From positions 89,832 to 153,831 of the forward strand of contig CANGJB010000001.1 in assembly GCA_947453945.1 (NCBI GenBank): a stretch of DNA of 64,000 bases, written 5' to 3'. The number at the start of each line of letters is the position of its first letter. The stretch's first letter is position 1. Below, piece after piece: positions 34,143-43,197 of this stretch. The stretch is from Sphingomonadaceae bacterium. Its GTDB lineage: Bacteria > Pseudomonadota > Alphaproteobacteria > Sphingomonadales > Sphingomonadaceae. Below the pieces are notes generated by a model. The model had not been told where the DNA came from. It saw only the letters and a list, made by a program, of their open reading frames with translations, and searched no databases. The position numbers and the translations under genes are program-made.

Positions 34143-35590
34143 CAGGCGAACAGCGATTCCGGCGTCTCGATCAGCGCCTTCAGCGTCTGCAGAAAGGCCG
34201 CACCCGCTGCGCCGTCAATCGCGCGGTGATCGACCGAGAGCGAGAGTTTGATCTGGCCCTCGAACGCGATGTCACCGTCTGCCGTTTCCACAGCGACCCG
34301 GTTCACCCCGCCAACCGCAAGGATCGCGCCCTGCGGCGGATTGATGATCGCGTCGAATTCCTCGATCCCCATCATGCCGAGGTTGGAGATGGAGAACGTA
34401 CCGCCGTCCATGTCCTCGAAGCTCAGGCGCCCGGCCTGCGCCTTGTCGATCAGCGCGCGGGTGGTAGCCGCGATCTGCGCGATGTGCATCCGGTCTGCCT
34501 GCCGCACGATCGGTGTGACGAGGCCCTTGGGGCTCGCGACCGCAATCGCCACGTCGGCATGGGGGAAGCTGTGCACCGCGTCGGCCGCAACCTGAACGTT
34601 GACATCCGGGTGGCGGGCCAGCGCCATGGCGACGGCTTTCACCAGATAGTCATTGATCGACGCCTTGGTGCCCATCACCACGTTCGCCGTCTTGCGCAGC
34701 GCGATGAGTTCATCGACGCGGGCCGAGACGCGCAAGTAGAAGTGCGGGATAGTCTGCTTCGCCTCGGTCAGACGGCGGGCGACGACCTTGCGCACCTTGT
34801 CGAACGGCTGGACGACAGGCGTGTTCGCCACGGCGACGAACGGCGCGCCGAACACCGGTGCAGGCGCGGCTTCGGGCACGGCAGGCTTCACTGCGCCAAG
34901 CACGTCCGCCTTCGAAATACGGCCACGCGGGCCGGTGCCCTTGAGGGTGGAAAGGTCGATGCCATACTGGGCAGCAAGGCGCGCAGCGAGCGGCGAGGCA
35001 TAGACCGCGCGGGTTTCTGCCGGCAGGTCGGCTGGGCCCTTGGCCTCCAGCGCGTGTTCGGGGCGCATTGCCTGAACCACGTCCTGATAGGTGATGCGGC
35101 CACCCCGGCCTGAACCCGCGATGGGCTCGATATCGACGCCGTTGGCTTCGGCAAGCTTGAGCGCTTCGGGGCTGATTGGGCGGTTGGTAACGATCTTCTT
35201 GGGCTCTGCCGGAGCGGGGGCCGGAGCCGGTTCCGGCGCGGCCGCGGTGGGCGGCGCATCGGCACTGATGGCCTTGGCCGCAACGCCGGTTTCAGCCGGT
35301 TTGAACGCGCCGATGAAGGCGTCAACCTCGGCATCGGTAGCAGCCGCATCGGTGAAGACGCCGAGCAGCGCACCGACCGGGTGCGGCTGATCGCTTGCGG
35401 GAACGAGCACGCGCTTCAGCACGGCATCGTATTCCGCTTCGACTTCGTTGGTGATCTTGTCGGTCTCGATCAGACACAGCACCTGGCCGCGCGTGAAGGC
35501 CTGGCCTTCTTTGACCATCCACTCGGCAATGGTGCCCTCGGTCATTTCGATGCCCCACTTGGGCATGCAGAAGGGGCGAATATCAGCCAT
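34142..35590 (-). CDS. 2-oxoacid dehydrogenase E2 (dihydrolipoamide acyltransferase) with two E1/E3-binding domains
   Basis: 482 residues. One lipoyl domain at 1-80 with the lipoyl-lysine Lys45 in ETDKITNE. A Pro/Ala-rich linker leads to a peripheral-subunit-binding domain at about 137-174, and a second similar domain lies at about 197-234. The acyltransferase core follows with His455 in DHRAIDG. Most E2 proteins carry one binding domain. Together with the two E1 genes upstream it forms an acetoin- or pyruvate-dehydrogenase-like complex; E3 is not encoded here. Confidence 0.92.
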   Translation of the reverse strand: MADIRPFCMPKWGIEMTEGTIAEWMVKEGQAFTRGQVLCLIETDKITNEVEAEYDAVLKRVLVPASDQPHPVGALLGVFTDAAATDAEVDAFIGAFKPAETGVAAKAISADAPPTAAAPEPAPAPAPAEPKKIVTNRPISPEALKLAEANGVDIEPIAGSGRGGRITYQDVVQAMRPEHALEAKGPADLPAETRAVYASPLAARLAAQYGIDLSTLKGTGPRGRISKADVLGAVKPAVPEAAPAPVFGAPFVAVANTPVVQPFDKVRKVVARRLTEAKQTIPHFYLRVSARVDELIALRKTANVVMGTKASINDYLVKAVAMALARHPDVNVQVAADAVHSFPHADVAIAVASPKGLVTPIVRQADRMHIAQIAATTRALIDKAQAGRLSFEDMDGGTFSISNLGMMGIEEFDAIINPPQGAILAVGGVNRVAVETADGDIAFEGQIKLSLSVDHRAIDGAAGAAFLQTLKALIETPESLFA

Positions 35591-35601
35591 GACGGCGTTC
35601 C

Positions 35602-36615
35602 TTAGCGGTAGGAGAGGACCTTGCGCACCGCCGCTTCGATCTTGGGGATCGAGGGCAGATACGCGGTTTCCAGCTCGCGCGCGAACGGGACAGGGGTGTG
35701 CGGCGGGGTGACGCTGAGCGGCGGGGCCTTGAGGCTGGCGAAAGCCTTCTCGGCAACCATCGCGCAGATATCGCCAGCAAGGCTGCAGCGCGGATTGGTC
35801 TCGTCCACCACCACGAGGCGGCCCGTCACTTCGACCGAATCTAGGATCGCTTCCTCATCCAGCGGGCTGGTGGTGCGCAGATCGATCACGTCGCAGCCGA
35901 TGCCTTCGGCGGCCAGCTTGTCTGCCACCGCTTCGCAGAAGCCGAGCAGCAGGCCGGTCGAGACGATGGTCACGTCATTGCCCGCGCGGGTGAGGCGTGC
36001 GTGGCCGAACGGGATCATGAAATCCTTGTCGTCCGGCACTTCGCCCTTCACGCCGTAGAGCGCCTTGTGCTCGAGGAAGATCACAGGGTCATCATCGCGG
36101 ATGGCGGTGCGCAGCAGGCCCTTCACGTCAGCCGGAGTGCTGGGCATCACGACCTTGAGGCCGGGCATGCCGGTGAGGATGTGGTGGACCGCCTGGCTGT
36201 GCTGGGCTGCCGCGTTGTAGCCAGCACCCCACGCCATGCGGATCACCGCCGGGCACTTGGTCTTGCCGCCGAACATGTAGCGGAACTTGGCGAGCTGGTT
36301 CCAGATCTGATCGAGCGAAACGCCGATGAAGTCGGCAAACATCAGCTCGGCTACCGGGCGTTTGCCCGTAAGCGCAAGGCCCGCCGCCGCACCCATGATC
36401 GCGCTTTCCGAGATCGGGGTGTCGATCACGCGGTCCGCGCCGAACTTGCCGAACAGGCCGGCCGAAGTAGACCAGATCCCGCCGATGGCTTCGGGCCCGC
36501 CGGCCGTGCCCATGCCGCCGACCACGTCCTCGCCCAGCACGACGACGTTCTCGTCGCGCTCCATTTCCTCGGCGATCGTGGAGAGGACCGCCTCGCGATA
36601 CATCATTCTTGCCAT
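35602..36615 (-). CDS. 2-oxoacid dehydrogenase E1 component, beta subunit
   Basis: 337 residues from the ATG at 36615, which follows GAGGAG in the mRNA sense; the longer frame overlaps the E1 alpha end. Transketolase-like pyrimidine domain (VLGEDVVGGMGTAGG, TPISESAIMGAAAG) and C-terminal transketolase domain (VDETNPRCSLAGDICAMV). It forms the heterotetrameric thiamine-diphosphate E1 with the alpha subunit and decarboxylates a 2-oxo acid or acetoin-like diketone. Spacing to E2 is 11 bases. Confidence 0.93.
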   Translation of the reverse strand: MARMMYREAVLSTIAEEMERDENVVVLGEDVVGGMGTAGGPEAIGGIWSTSAGLFGKFGADRVIDTPISESAIMGAAAGLALTGKRPVAELMFADFIGVSLDQIWNQLAKFRYMFGGKTKCPAVIRMAWGAGYNAAAQHSQAVHHILTGMPGLKVVMPSTPADVKGLLRTAIRDDDPVIFLEHKALYGVKGEVPDDKDFMIPFGHARLTRAGNDVTIVSTGLLLGFCEAVADKLAAEGIGCDVIDLRTTSPLDEEAILDSVEVTGRLVVVDETNPRCSLAGDICAMVAEKAFASLKAPPLSVTPPHTPVPFARELETAYLPSIPKIEAAVRKVLSYR

Positions 36616-36634
36616 TGGTCGCGCTCCTCGGGGA

Positions 36635-37615
36635 TCAGTACGAGATGTAGACGTCTTCAAGGACGTCTTCGGCAGTCGGCCGCGGGGCAGCCTTCGCCTT
36701 GGTCACGGCATCTTCGATGGCCTGCAGCACATCGGCATCGACCGTATCGAGATCGCCGTCTGAAAGCAGACCTGCGCCGGTTACGCTGGCACGGAACTTC
36801 TTGAGGCAATCACGCGTCTCGCGGATGCGATCGAGCTCGCCCGGGCCGCGATAGCGCTGCGGATCGCCTTCGAAGTGGCCGAAGAAGCGCTCGGTATCAA
36901 ACTCGACCGCCGCCGGGCCGTTGCCCGGCACGCGGACATAATCAAGCACTTCGCGCATCGTTTCGAACACCGAGAAGAAGTCGGTGCCGTCTCCGCGCCA
37001 GACCTTCATGCCGAAGGCTTCGGCGCGGCTGGCGATGTCCTTGCTGGTGCCGACCGCGTATTCGAAGCCGGTGTGTTCGGAATAGTGATTGTTCTCGAAC
37101 ACGAAGATGCAGGCCGCCTTGGTGACGACAGCCATGTTCATCGCCTCGAACGTGGTGCCTTGGTTGCACGCGCCGTCGCCCGAGAAGGCGATGGAGACAT
37201 GGCCCTTGCCATTGATCTTGGCGGCGATCCCGGCGCCCACCGCGATCGGCGCACCCGCGCCGACGATCCCATTGGCGCCCAGCATGCCCTTGTCGACATC
37301 GGCGATGTGCATCGAGCCGCCCTTGCCCTTGCACAGGCCGTCGCGGCTACCCCAGATCTCGGCCATCATGCCATCGACGTCGCAGCCCTTGGCAAGGCAG
37401 TGGCCGTGGCCGCGGTGGGTGGAAACGATCTTGTCGTCCGCCGAAAGATGCTCGCACACCCCGACCGCGACAGCTTCCTGCCCACAGTAAAGGTGCGTGA
37501 AGCCGGCGATCTCACCGGTCTGGATGTCAACGTGGAGACGTTCCTCGAACTCGCGGATGACCTTCATCTGGCGATAGGCCCGCAGCAATTGGTCGCGGCT
37601 GAGTTGCACCTTCAA
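36635..37615 (-). CDS. 2-oxoacid dehydrogenase E1 component, alpha subunit
   Basis: 326 residues. Thiamine-diphosphate binding motif from GDGACNQG to FVFENN, and HRGHGHCLAKG plus GKGGSMHI, which are typical of pyruvate/acetoin E1 alpha. The short length and the separate alpha/beta genes match acetoin-dehydrogenase-like and related complexes. First gene of the E1alpha-E1beta-E2-VOC-MDR set, 123 bases after the upstream SDR, so it may have its own promoter. Confidence 0.93.
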   Translation of the reverse strand: MKVQLSRDQLLRAYRQMKVIREFEERLHVDIQTGEIAGFTHLYCGQEAVAVGVCEHLSADDKIVSTHRGHGHCLAKGCDVDGMMAEIWGSRDGLCKGKGGSMHIADVDKGMLGANGIVGAGAPIAVGAGIAAKINGKGHVSIAFSGDGACNQGTTFEAMNMAVVTKAACIFVFENNHYSEHTGFEYAVGTSKDIASRAEAFGMKVWRGDGTDFFSVFETMREVLDYVRVPGNGPAAVEFDTERFFGHFEGDPQRYRGPGELDRIRETRDCLKKFRASVTGAGLLSDGDLDTVDADVLQAIEDAVTKAKAAPRPTAEDVLEDVYISY

Positions 37616-37738
37616 TCTCCCGGTTTGCTGGCCAGCGCAGCGGTGTTGGCCGCGCGCGGATCATGCGAATGACTTGGCCATTGGCGACTTCGATTGAGAA
37701 GCCATAAAAGTGATAGGCGGGCGCGGTAACCCGCAAAA

Positions 37739-38530
37739 TCACCGATCTGTGCGCGGTACCGTGCTCCCGGCGATGATGGAAGCGCCATCGTCGATCACGT
37801 GGCTTTGCCCGGTGATAAATCGGCTTTCGTCGGAGGCCAGAAACAGCACGAGGTTGGCGACATCGGCCGGTTCGCCAAGGCGGTTCATCGCGGTGGCGTT
37901 GTCGTGCACCGGCGCGGCGGCGCCCAGCGCGGCGAGCTTGCCGCCAAGGCTTTGCACCATCGGCGTATCGATCCCGGCGGGGAGCACCGAGTTTGCGCGC
38001 ACGCCGCGCCCGTTCTTGATCGAATAGGCCGCCGTGGCGCGGGTATAGGCATCGATGGCGCCCTTGGCCGCGCTATAGGCGGCGAACGTCGGTTCGCCTT
38101 GAATCGCAGCAATCGAGGCCATGTTGACGATGGCGCCGCCGCCGTTTGCGGCCATGGCGGGAATCGCATGCTTGGTGCCGAAGACCACGCCGTCGATGCT
38201 GACAGCCATGATCTTGCGGTAGTTCACCTCGGTCAGCGTTTCGGGATCACCGAATTCGACGATCCCGGCATTGTTGACCAGAATGTCGAGCCGCCCGTGG
38301 CGCGCGGTCACATCGGCAACAAGTGCTTCCCACGCCGCTTCGCTCGTCACATCGAGGTGGTGGTATTCCGCCGCGGTGCCAAGCTCGGCAGCCAGTGCGT
38401 TCCCGGCCATGTCATCGACATCGGTGAGGATCACTTGCGCGCCCTCTGCCACGAACAGCCGCGCGTCCGCCGCGCCGAGGCCCTTGGCCGCGCCGGTGAT
38501 GACGGCGACTTTGCCTTTCAGACGGTCCAT
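37739..38530 (-). CDS. Short-chain dehydrogenase/reductase (SDR)
   Basis: 263 residues. TGAAKGLG near residue 12, NNAG near 87, catalytic YSAAK near 152, LPAGIDTPM after it. It shares motif wording with the SDR at 13434 and may be its paralogue. It begins three bases after the SnoaL-like gene stop codon. Confidence 0.92.
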   Translation of the reverse strand: MDRLKGKVAVITGAAKGLGAADARLFVAEGAQVILTDVDDMAGNALAAELGTAAEYHHLDVTSEAAWEALVADVTARHGRLDILVNNAGIVEFGDPETLTEVNYRKIMAVSIDGVVFGTKHAIPAMAANGGGAIVNMASIAAIQGEPTFAAYSAAKGAIDAYTRATAAYSIKNGRGVRANSVLPAGIDTPMVQSLGGKLAALGAAAPVHDNATAMNRLGEPADVANLVLFLASDESRFITGQSHVIDDGASIIAGSTVPRTDR

Positions 38531-38533
38531 CGC

Positions 38534-38959
38534 TCAGCCCTCCAGCTTTACCGCGCCGGGGCGCGGCGGGCCGGCCTCGCGGGCGACGAGCGCGGTATCG
38601 TGGTAGTGGATGGTGTATTCCACCATCAGCCCGTCCACGCAGCGCGTCGTTTCCGCCAGCGAGCTGCTGATGCGCTTGCCGGTCAGCTTCGAGGTCATGG
38701 TCATGCGCAGCTGCAGGCAGAAGTAGTTTTCGTCGGTGAGGATGCCGAGGCGGTCCACCACCACATCGTCCCAATAGCTCCACACGTGCGGAAACAGGCG
38801 GATCAGCGAATCCTGGCCCTTCCAATCGCCGCCAAAGGGAAGCTCAGGCGGTTCGTGGACCACATAGTCGGGTGAGGTAATGGCCATCACGCCTGCCCAA
38901 TCGCCCTTGTCGATGCAGGCAAGCATGGTCTCGGCGAGTTCGCGCGGGGTCTTGCTCAT
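38534..38959 (-). CDS. SnoaL-like (NTF2-fold) polyketide-cyclase-type protein
   Basis: 141 residues. LACIDKGDWAGVMAITSPDYVVH near the N-terminus and a predicted NTF2-like fold (LIRLFPHVWSYWDDVVVDRLGIL). It differs from the tandem SnoaL copies at 29651-31201 and lacks their GRYLDR motif. A role as dehydratase, cyclase or carrier of a hydrophobic intermediate is possible; none can be assigned. It lies between two SDR genes with 3- and 16-base gaps. Confidence 0.8.
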   Translation of the reverse strand: MSKTPRELAETMLACIDKGDWAGVMAITSPDYVVHEPPELPFGGDWKGQDSLIRLFPHVWSYWDDVVVDRLGILTDENYFCLQLRMTMTSKLTGKRISSSLAETTRCVDGLMVEYTIHYHDTALVAREAGPPRPGAVKLEG

Positions 38960-38975
38960 TTCAGGGCTCCGGGCG

Positions 38976-39737
38976 TCAGAACTGGACGCGCTTGGTGAAG
39001 CCGCCGTCGATCACCAGGTTGACGCCGGTGGAGTAGCACGAGGCAGGGCTGGCGAGGAACACGACCGAGCGCGCCACTTCGTCGGGCGCGCCAAGGCGGC
39101 CCATCGGCATCTGCGCCTTGATGCTGTTGTAGAAGTCCGGCATCGCGCCCTGGATCATCTCCCAGCTGCCGCCGGGGAATTCGATCGGGCCGGGCGAGAC
39201 GGTGTTGACGCGGATGCCCTTGGGCGCGAGCGCCTGGGAAAGCTGCGAGGCATAAGTGATCAGCGCGGCTTTGATCGCGTTGTAGGCCTGCGGCATGATG
39301 AAGGTCTCGACCGCGGCGGTGGACGACATCACGATGATCGACCCCGCGCCCGAGGCTTCAAGCGCCGGGGTGAGCGTTTCGATGCCCTTGACCGCGGCCA
39401 TGATGTCCACGTCGAGGCACTTCTGCCAGTCCTGCGTGGCACCTGCGCCCGAAACGCTGGCCATGTTGATGAAGATGTCGCAGCCGCCGAGCTTCTCCAC
39501 CGCGCCGTTCAGCCATGCAACATAGCCTTCGATGTTGTTCGTCATGTCGAAAGCGTCGCCGTGCGCCTTGCCCGGATTGCCGGCGAGCGCGGCGAGGGCC
39601 GTGTCGATCTTGGCCTGATCGCGCGAGAAGAACGCGACATCGGCGCCTTCGGTGGTGAGGATCTTGAGGATTTCGAGGCCGATGCCGCGCGCACCGCCGT
39701 TCATGATGACTTTCTTGCCCTTGAGACCCAGATCCAT
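38976..39737 (-). CDS. Short-chain dehydrogenase/reductase with unusual motifs
   Basis: 253 residues from the ATG at 39737, which follows GGAGAG; an ATG four codons earlier is the alternative. The cofactor motif reads NGGARGIG (Asn for the usual Thr), and NNAG is replaced by NMAS, while the catalytic pair YNAIK is intact. First gene of the minus-strand operon 39737-32586. It is divergent from the SnoaL gene at 39883 across about 145 bases. Confidence 0.9.
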   Translation of the reverse strand: MDLGLKGKKVIMNGGARGIGLEILKILTTEGADVAFFSRDQAKIDTALAALAGNPGKAHGDAFDMTNNIEGYVAWLNGAVEKLGGCDIFINMASVSGAGATQDWQKCLDVDIMAAVKGIETLTPALEASGAGSIIVMSSTAAVETFIMPQAYNAIKAALITYASQLSQALAPKGIRVNTVSPGPIEFPGGSWEMIQGAMPDFYNSIKAQMPMGRLGAPDEVARSVVFLASPASCYSTGVNLVIDGGFTKRVQF

Positions 39738-39882
39738 CGCGCTCTCCATCAATAGGTATAGCCCGCTGAACCCGGGCCTTTCTGGCGGCAGAATAGCCAA
39801 AACGCGGCGGCTGACAGCGCGCGGAATTGATAGTTTCTGAGCCGTCTGAATCGCCTTAGGCTCCCCCCAATTGGGAGAGAAT

Positions 39883-40287
39883 ATGGCTATCACCGGACCG
39901 ATCGAGGATCAGCTCGCCATCCGCGCGCTGCATGACAACTATGCCGACGCCGTGTTCCGGCGCGACGCCCCAGATTGGGGCGCGCTCTGGGCGGAAGATG
40001 CCGTCTGGGATCTGGCGGGCCACACCGTGAACGGCAAGGAAGCGATCGTCGGCCTCTGGAGCGGCGCAATGTCGACCTTCGCGTTCGTCGGCTTCTTCCA
40101 GCAGACCGCCGCTATCGTCATCGACGGCGATACGGCTACCGGCCGCGTCTACACCAACGAGACGCTTGAGGACCTCGAGGGCAATCTGCGCCGCAGCATC
40201 GGCCGCTACGAGGACACTTACGTCAAGCGCGGCGGAACCTGGCTTTACAAGAGCCGCAGCTTTTCAGTCCTGAAGGGATATTCGTGA
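39883..40287 (+). CDS. SnoaL-like (NTF2-fold) protein
   Basis: 134 residues from the ATG at 39883 with GGGAGAG just upstream. IRALHDNYADAVFRRDAPDW and WAEDAVWDLAGHTVNGKEAI are typical SnoaL N-terminal features; SIGRYEDTYVKRGGTWLY ends the domain. First of a three-gene plus-strand operon. Upstream, CTTAGGCT at 39855-39862 and the palindrome CCCAATTGGG may form its control region (inference). Confidence 0.86.
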   Translation: MAITGPIEDQLAIRALHDNYADAVFRRDAPDWGALWAEDAVWDLAGHTVNGKEAIVGLWSGAMSTFAFVGFFQQTAAIVIDGDTATGRVYTNETLEDLEGNLRRSIGRYEDTYVKRGGTWLYKSRSFSVLKGYS

Positions 40288-40637
40288 TGATCGTCGTTGT
40301 CGCAGGGGAAATCGATTTCGCGCCGGAAGTGCGTGACGCGGCCTTGAAGGATGCCAAGCCGCTGATCGACATGGCGCTCGCGGAAAAGGGCTGCCGCCAT
40401 TATGCGTGGAGCCTCGATCCGCACAATCCCGGCCGCATCCACGTGTTCGAGGAGTGGGATTCCGAGGAGGATCTTGCCGCCCACCTGGTCGCCGAACCCT
40501 ATTTCAAGATGGGCGCGCATCTCGGTGGGTTCACCATTCTGGGCGCCAACACGCGCAAGTATCGCTGCGACATTTCGGAGCCGGTCTATGGCCCCGACGG
40601 CGTAGCCACCGCGAACTTCCTCACCGCAAAGGACTGA
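40287..40637 (+). CDS. Antibiotic-biosynthesis-monooxygenase (ABM) domain protein
   Basis: 116 residues, a single ferredoxin-like ABM domain: a beta strand at the N-terminus (MIVVVAGEIDF), ALAEKGCRHYAWSLD and VFEEWDSEEDLAAH. Such small dimeric proteins include cofactor-free quinol monooxygenases and haem-degrading enzymes. Its start overlaps the SnoaL stop (TGATG). The C-terminal 25 residues extend beyond the usual domain. Confidence 0.85.
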   Translation: MIVVVAGEIDFAPEVRDAALKDAKPLIDMALAEKGCRHYAWSLDPHNPGRIHVFEEWDSEEDLAAHLVAEPYFKMGAHLGGFTILGANTRKYRCDISEPVYGPDGVATANFLTAKD

Positions 40638-40643
40638 CCGGTT

Positions 40644-41447
40644 ATGACCAATCTCTCAGGCAAGGTCGCCGTGGTGATCGGCGCGGCGGGTGCTGGCAAC
40701 ATGGGCCAGCACATCGCCCGCGCGCTGGCCGATGCCGGCGCGAAAGTCGTTGTCGCGGGCCGCAAGGCCGATGAGCTCAAGCGCTTCGCCGGCGTGATCG
40801 CGGGCGATTGGGCGCTGTGCGACTTGTCGAAGAAGGCCGATGTGGAATCGCTGGCGACCACAGTGCTGGATCGCCATGGCAAAGTCGATATCGCCATCAA
40901 CGCGACCGGATGGGGCCTGCTGAAAGGGCTGCACGAGATCACCGAGGAAGAGCTCGACCAGATCATCGGGCTGCAGCTGAAGGGCGTGCACTACTTCCTC
41001 AGCGCCTTCGTGCGCGCGATGCCGCATGGCGGTTCGCTGATCCAGATATCTTCGGCCACAACGCAGTGCATCATTGACGATCACGCTGCTTACATAGCGA
41101 CAAAGGCGGGTTCCGAGGCGCTGATCCGCTGCGTCGCCAATCAGTATGGCCCGCAGGGCATTCGCGCCAATGTGCTTTCGCCTGGCTTCACCGAAAGCCC
41201 GATGACCGAGGCATCGTTCGCGGTCCCCGGCCTCGTCGATGCCTTCACCAAGGAATACCCGCTGGGCCGCGTCGGCACGTCGGAAGATATCGCCAAGGCT
41301 GCGCTCTGGGTGGTCAGCGATGATTGCTTCATGTCGGGCCAGAACCTGCAGATCAACGGTGGCCTAACCCTGCGGCGCAACCCGCGCCCGGGCGAGATCG
41401 GCGCTGCGATTGGTGCAGCGATGGCGGCAGCGCAGGCGCAAAGCTGA
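40644..41447 (+). CDS. Short-chain dehydrogenase/reductase (SDR)
   Basis: 267 residues. The cofactor loop is lengthened (GAAGAGNMGQ), NATGWG takes the NNAG place, and the catalytic pair is YIATK near 151. LSPGFTESPM follows. It may be an enoyl-reductase-like or atypical SDR. It starts six bases after the ABM gene and is followed by a strong terminator. Confidence 0.9.
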   Translation: MTNLSGKVAVVIGAAGAGNMGQHIARALADAGAKVVVAGRKADELKRFAGVIAGDWALCDLSKKADVESLATTVLDRHGKVDIAINATGWGLLKGLHEITEEELDQIIGLQLKGVHYFLSAFVRAMPHGGSLIQISSATTQCIIDDHAAYIATKAGSEALIRCVANQYGPQGIRANVLSPGFTESPMTEASFAVPGLVDAFTKEYPLGRVGTSEDIAKAALWVVSDDCFMSGQNLQINGGLTLRRNPRPGEIGAAIGAAMAAAQAQS

Positions 41448-41471
41448 ACGCAAATGTTTTGTCGATTGCGG

Positions 41472-41505
41472 AAGCCCTCTCTCTGGCTGGAGAGAGGGCT
41501 TTTTT
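41472..41505 (+). terminator. Intrinsic terminator
   Basis: Stem AGCCCTCTCTC and GAGAGAGGGCT (41473-41500) with a six-base loop, followed by TTTTT. It separates the plus-strand operon ending at 41447 from the convergent acyl-CoA synthetase gene. Confidence 0.85.
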
Positions 41506-41563
41506 GTGCGCTCGCAATCACGAGGTGTGGGGGGCGGGGTGAGTGAGGGGAGGGGCGTGCGGA

Positions 41564-43177
41564 CTACCCCGCCTTCTCGGCCTCCATCTGGGCCTTGATC
41601 ATCGCGCGCAGCTGGTCCTTGCGGATCTTGCCCGAGGCGGTGCGGGGGAAGGTTTCAACCCATTCTATGCGTTCGGGGCACTTCTGCTTGGCCAGACCTG
41701 CCTCGCTGACGAACGCGGAGAGGCTGGCCATGTCCGGCCGCTCGTCGCCCATCGGGATCAGATAGGCACAAATGCCCTCACCCATGCGCGGATGCGGCAT
41801 GGATACGACGGCGGCTTCCTTGATGCCCGCGTGCAGGTGGAGGACGTCCTCGATTTCCTTGGCGCTGATGTTCTCGCCGCCGCGGATGATGAGGTCCTTC
41901 TTGCGCCCGGTGATGACCAGCGCGCCCGAAGGCGTGATCTTGCCGATATCGCCGGTGCGGAAAAAGCCGTCGCCCGTAAGCGATTCGCGGGTTTGTTCGG
42001 GATCGGCATAGCCGAGGAACATCGCCGGGCCGCGCACGAGGATCTCTCCGTCGGTGCCGTGGGGCACTTCGTTGCCGTCGTCGTCCACCAGCCGCAATTC
42101 GTAATCGAGCGCCGCGCCATCGGTCTCGGCGGCCTCTTCAAGGCTGTTTTCCGGCAGGATGCCCGGCGTGGCGAGCGGCACTTCGGAGCTGCCATAGACG
42201 CGGTAGGCGCATGGGTGCGCGAGGCGCTTGTTGGCGGTATAGACCAGCTCCGACGGGATGGCCGCCCCGCCGCAGGCAAAACGGCGGAAGGTGGGGAGCT
42301 TGGAGCCTACCGCGTCGGCTGCATCGCACAGTTCCTGCAGGAAGGGCGTGGCCGCGACGGTCGAGGTCACGCCGTAGCGGTCAATCAGATCGACCGCCTC
42401 CTTGGCCTTCCACACTTCCATCAGCACGACCTGGCTGCCCGAGGCGAAGGGCTTTTCCAGCCCGCCCGAAAACCCGCTGATATGCGTGACGGGTGATGGC
42501 ATCAGCGTCACGTCGTTCGGTATGCCGCTATACTTGCGGCCGAACTGCGCCACGCGGTCGAGCGTGTTGTGCGAATGGAGCACGCCCTTGGGCCGCCCGG
42601 TGGTGCCCGAAGTATAGAGAATGAGCTTCAGCGCGTTCGGATCGACTTTGCTCAGCGGGGTATTGAGGCCGCGCCCATGCTCCACCAGCGCGGCGAAATC
42701 GGGGGTACGCTCGTTGGGGCGGACGTAGATCACATGGCGCAGTTCGGGGAGCTGCGGTCGCACGCGGTCCATCATCGCGGCGAAATCGTAGCCCCGGAAG
42801 CTTTCGGCGACGAAATAGGCCTTGGCACCGCAATCGCCGAGCATCTGGATCACTTCGGCATCGCGGTAGATCGGCACGATGGGGTTGATCACGAAGCCGC
42901 CGAGATTGGCGGCAAGGTTGATCACCGAAGCCTCGATCCAGTTGGGCACCTGAAAGCCGATCACATCATCCGTGCGCAGGCCCAGATCGTGCAGTGCACG
43001 CGCCAGCGCCTCCCCGTCCGACAGCAGGCTGGCGTATGTGGGGGCCGCAGGATCGCCGAGGTAGACCACTTTGTCGGGATCGGTTTCGGCCCAGCGGCGC
43101 GCGTAATCGCCGATAGTCATGTTGGTCCAGCTGCCGTCGGCGGCAAACTGGGCCAGATGTGCAGGAATAGTGGCCAT
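41564..43177 (-). CDS. AMP-forming acyl-CoA synthetase
   Basis: 537 residues, usual length. P-loop LYTSGTTGRPKGV near 190-202, VYGSSEVPLATPG near 313, GDIGKITPSGALVITGRKKDLI near 410 and the C-terminal PRTASGKIRKDQLR with the catalytic lysine. It activates a carboxylic acid to its CoA thioester. It is co-directional with the carotenoid-cleavage-type oxygenase gene 20 bases upstream, so it may activate an acid formed after oxidative cleavage (inference). Confidence 0.93.
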   Translation of the reverse strand: MATIPAHLAQFAADGSWTNMTIGDYARRWAETDPDKVVYLGDPAAPTYASLLSDGEALARALHDLGLRTDDVIGFQVPNWIEASVINLAANLGGFVINPIVPIYRDAEVIQMLGDCGAKAYFVAESFRGYDFAAMMDRVRPQLPELRHVIYVRPNERTPDFAALVEHGRGLNTPLSKVDPNALKLILYTSGTTGRPKGVLHSHNTLDRVAQFGRKYSGIPNDVTLMPSPVTHISGFSGGLEKPFASGSQVVLMEVWKAKEAVDLIDRYGVTSTVAATPFLQELCDAADAVGSKLPTFRRFACGGAAIPSELVYTANKRLAHPCAYRVYGSSEVPLATPGILPENSLEEAAETDGAALDYELRLVDDDGNEVPHGTDGEILVRGPAMFLGYADPEQTRESLTGDGFFRTGDIGKITPSGALVITGRKKDLIIRGGENISAKEIEDVLHLHAGIKEAAVVSMPHPRMGEGICAYLIPMGDERPDMASLSAFVSEAGLAKQKCPERIEWVETFPRTASGKIRKDQLRAMIKAQMEAEKAG

Positions 43178-43197
43178 GGTGGGCTTTCGTTTTCGGA

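Noticed and set aside
34142..37615. Calling the E1/E2 genes acetoin dehydrogenase (acoABC)
   Set aside because: The layout fits but there is no acoin-related regulator, E3 or other aco gene nearby, so the substrate remains open.
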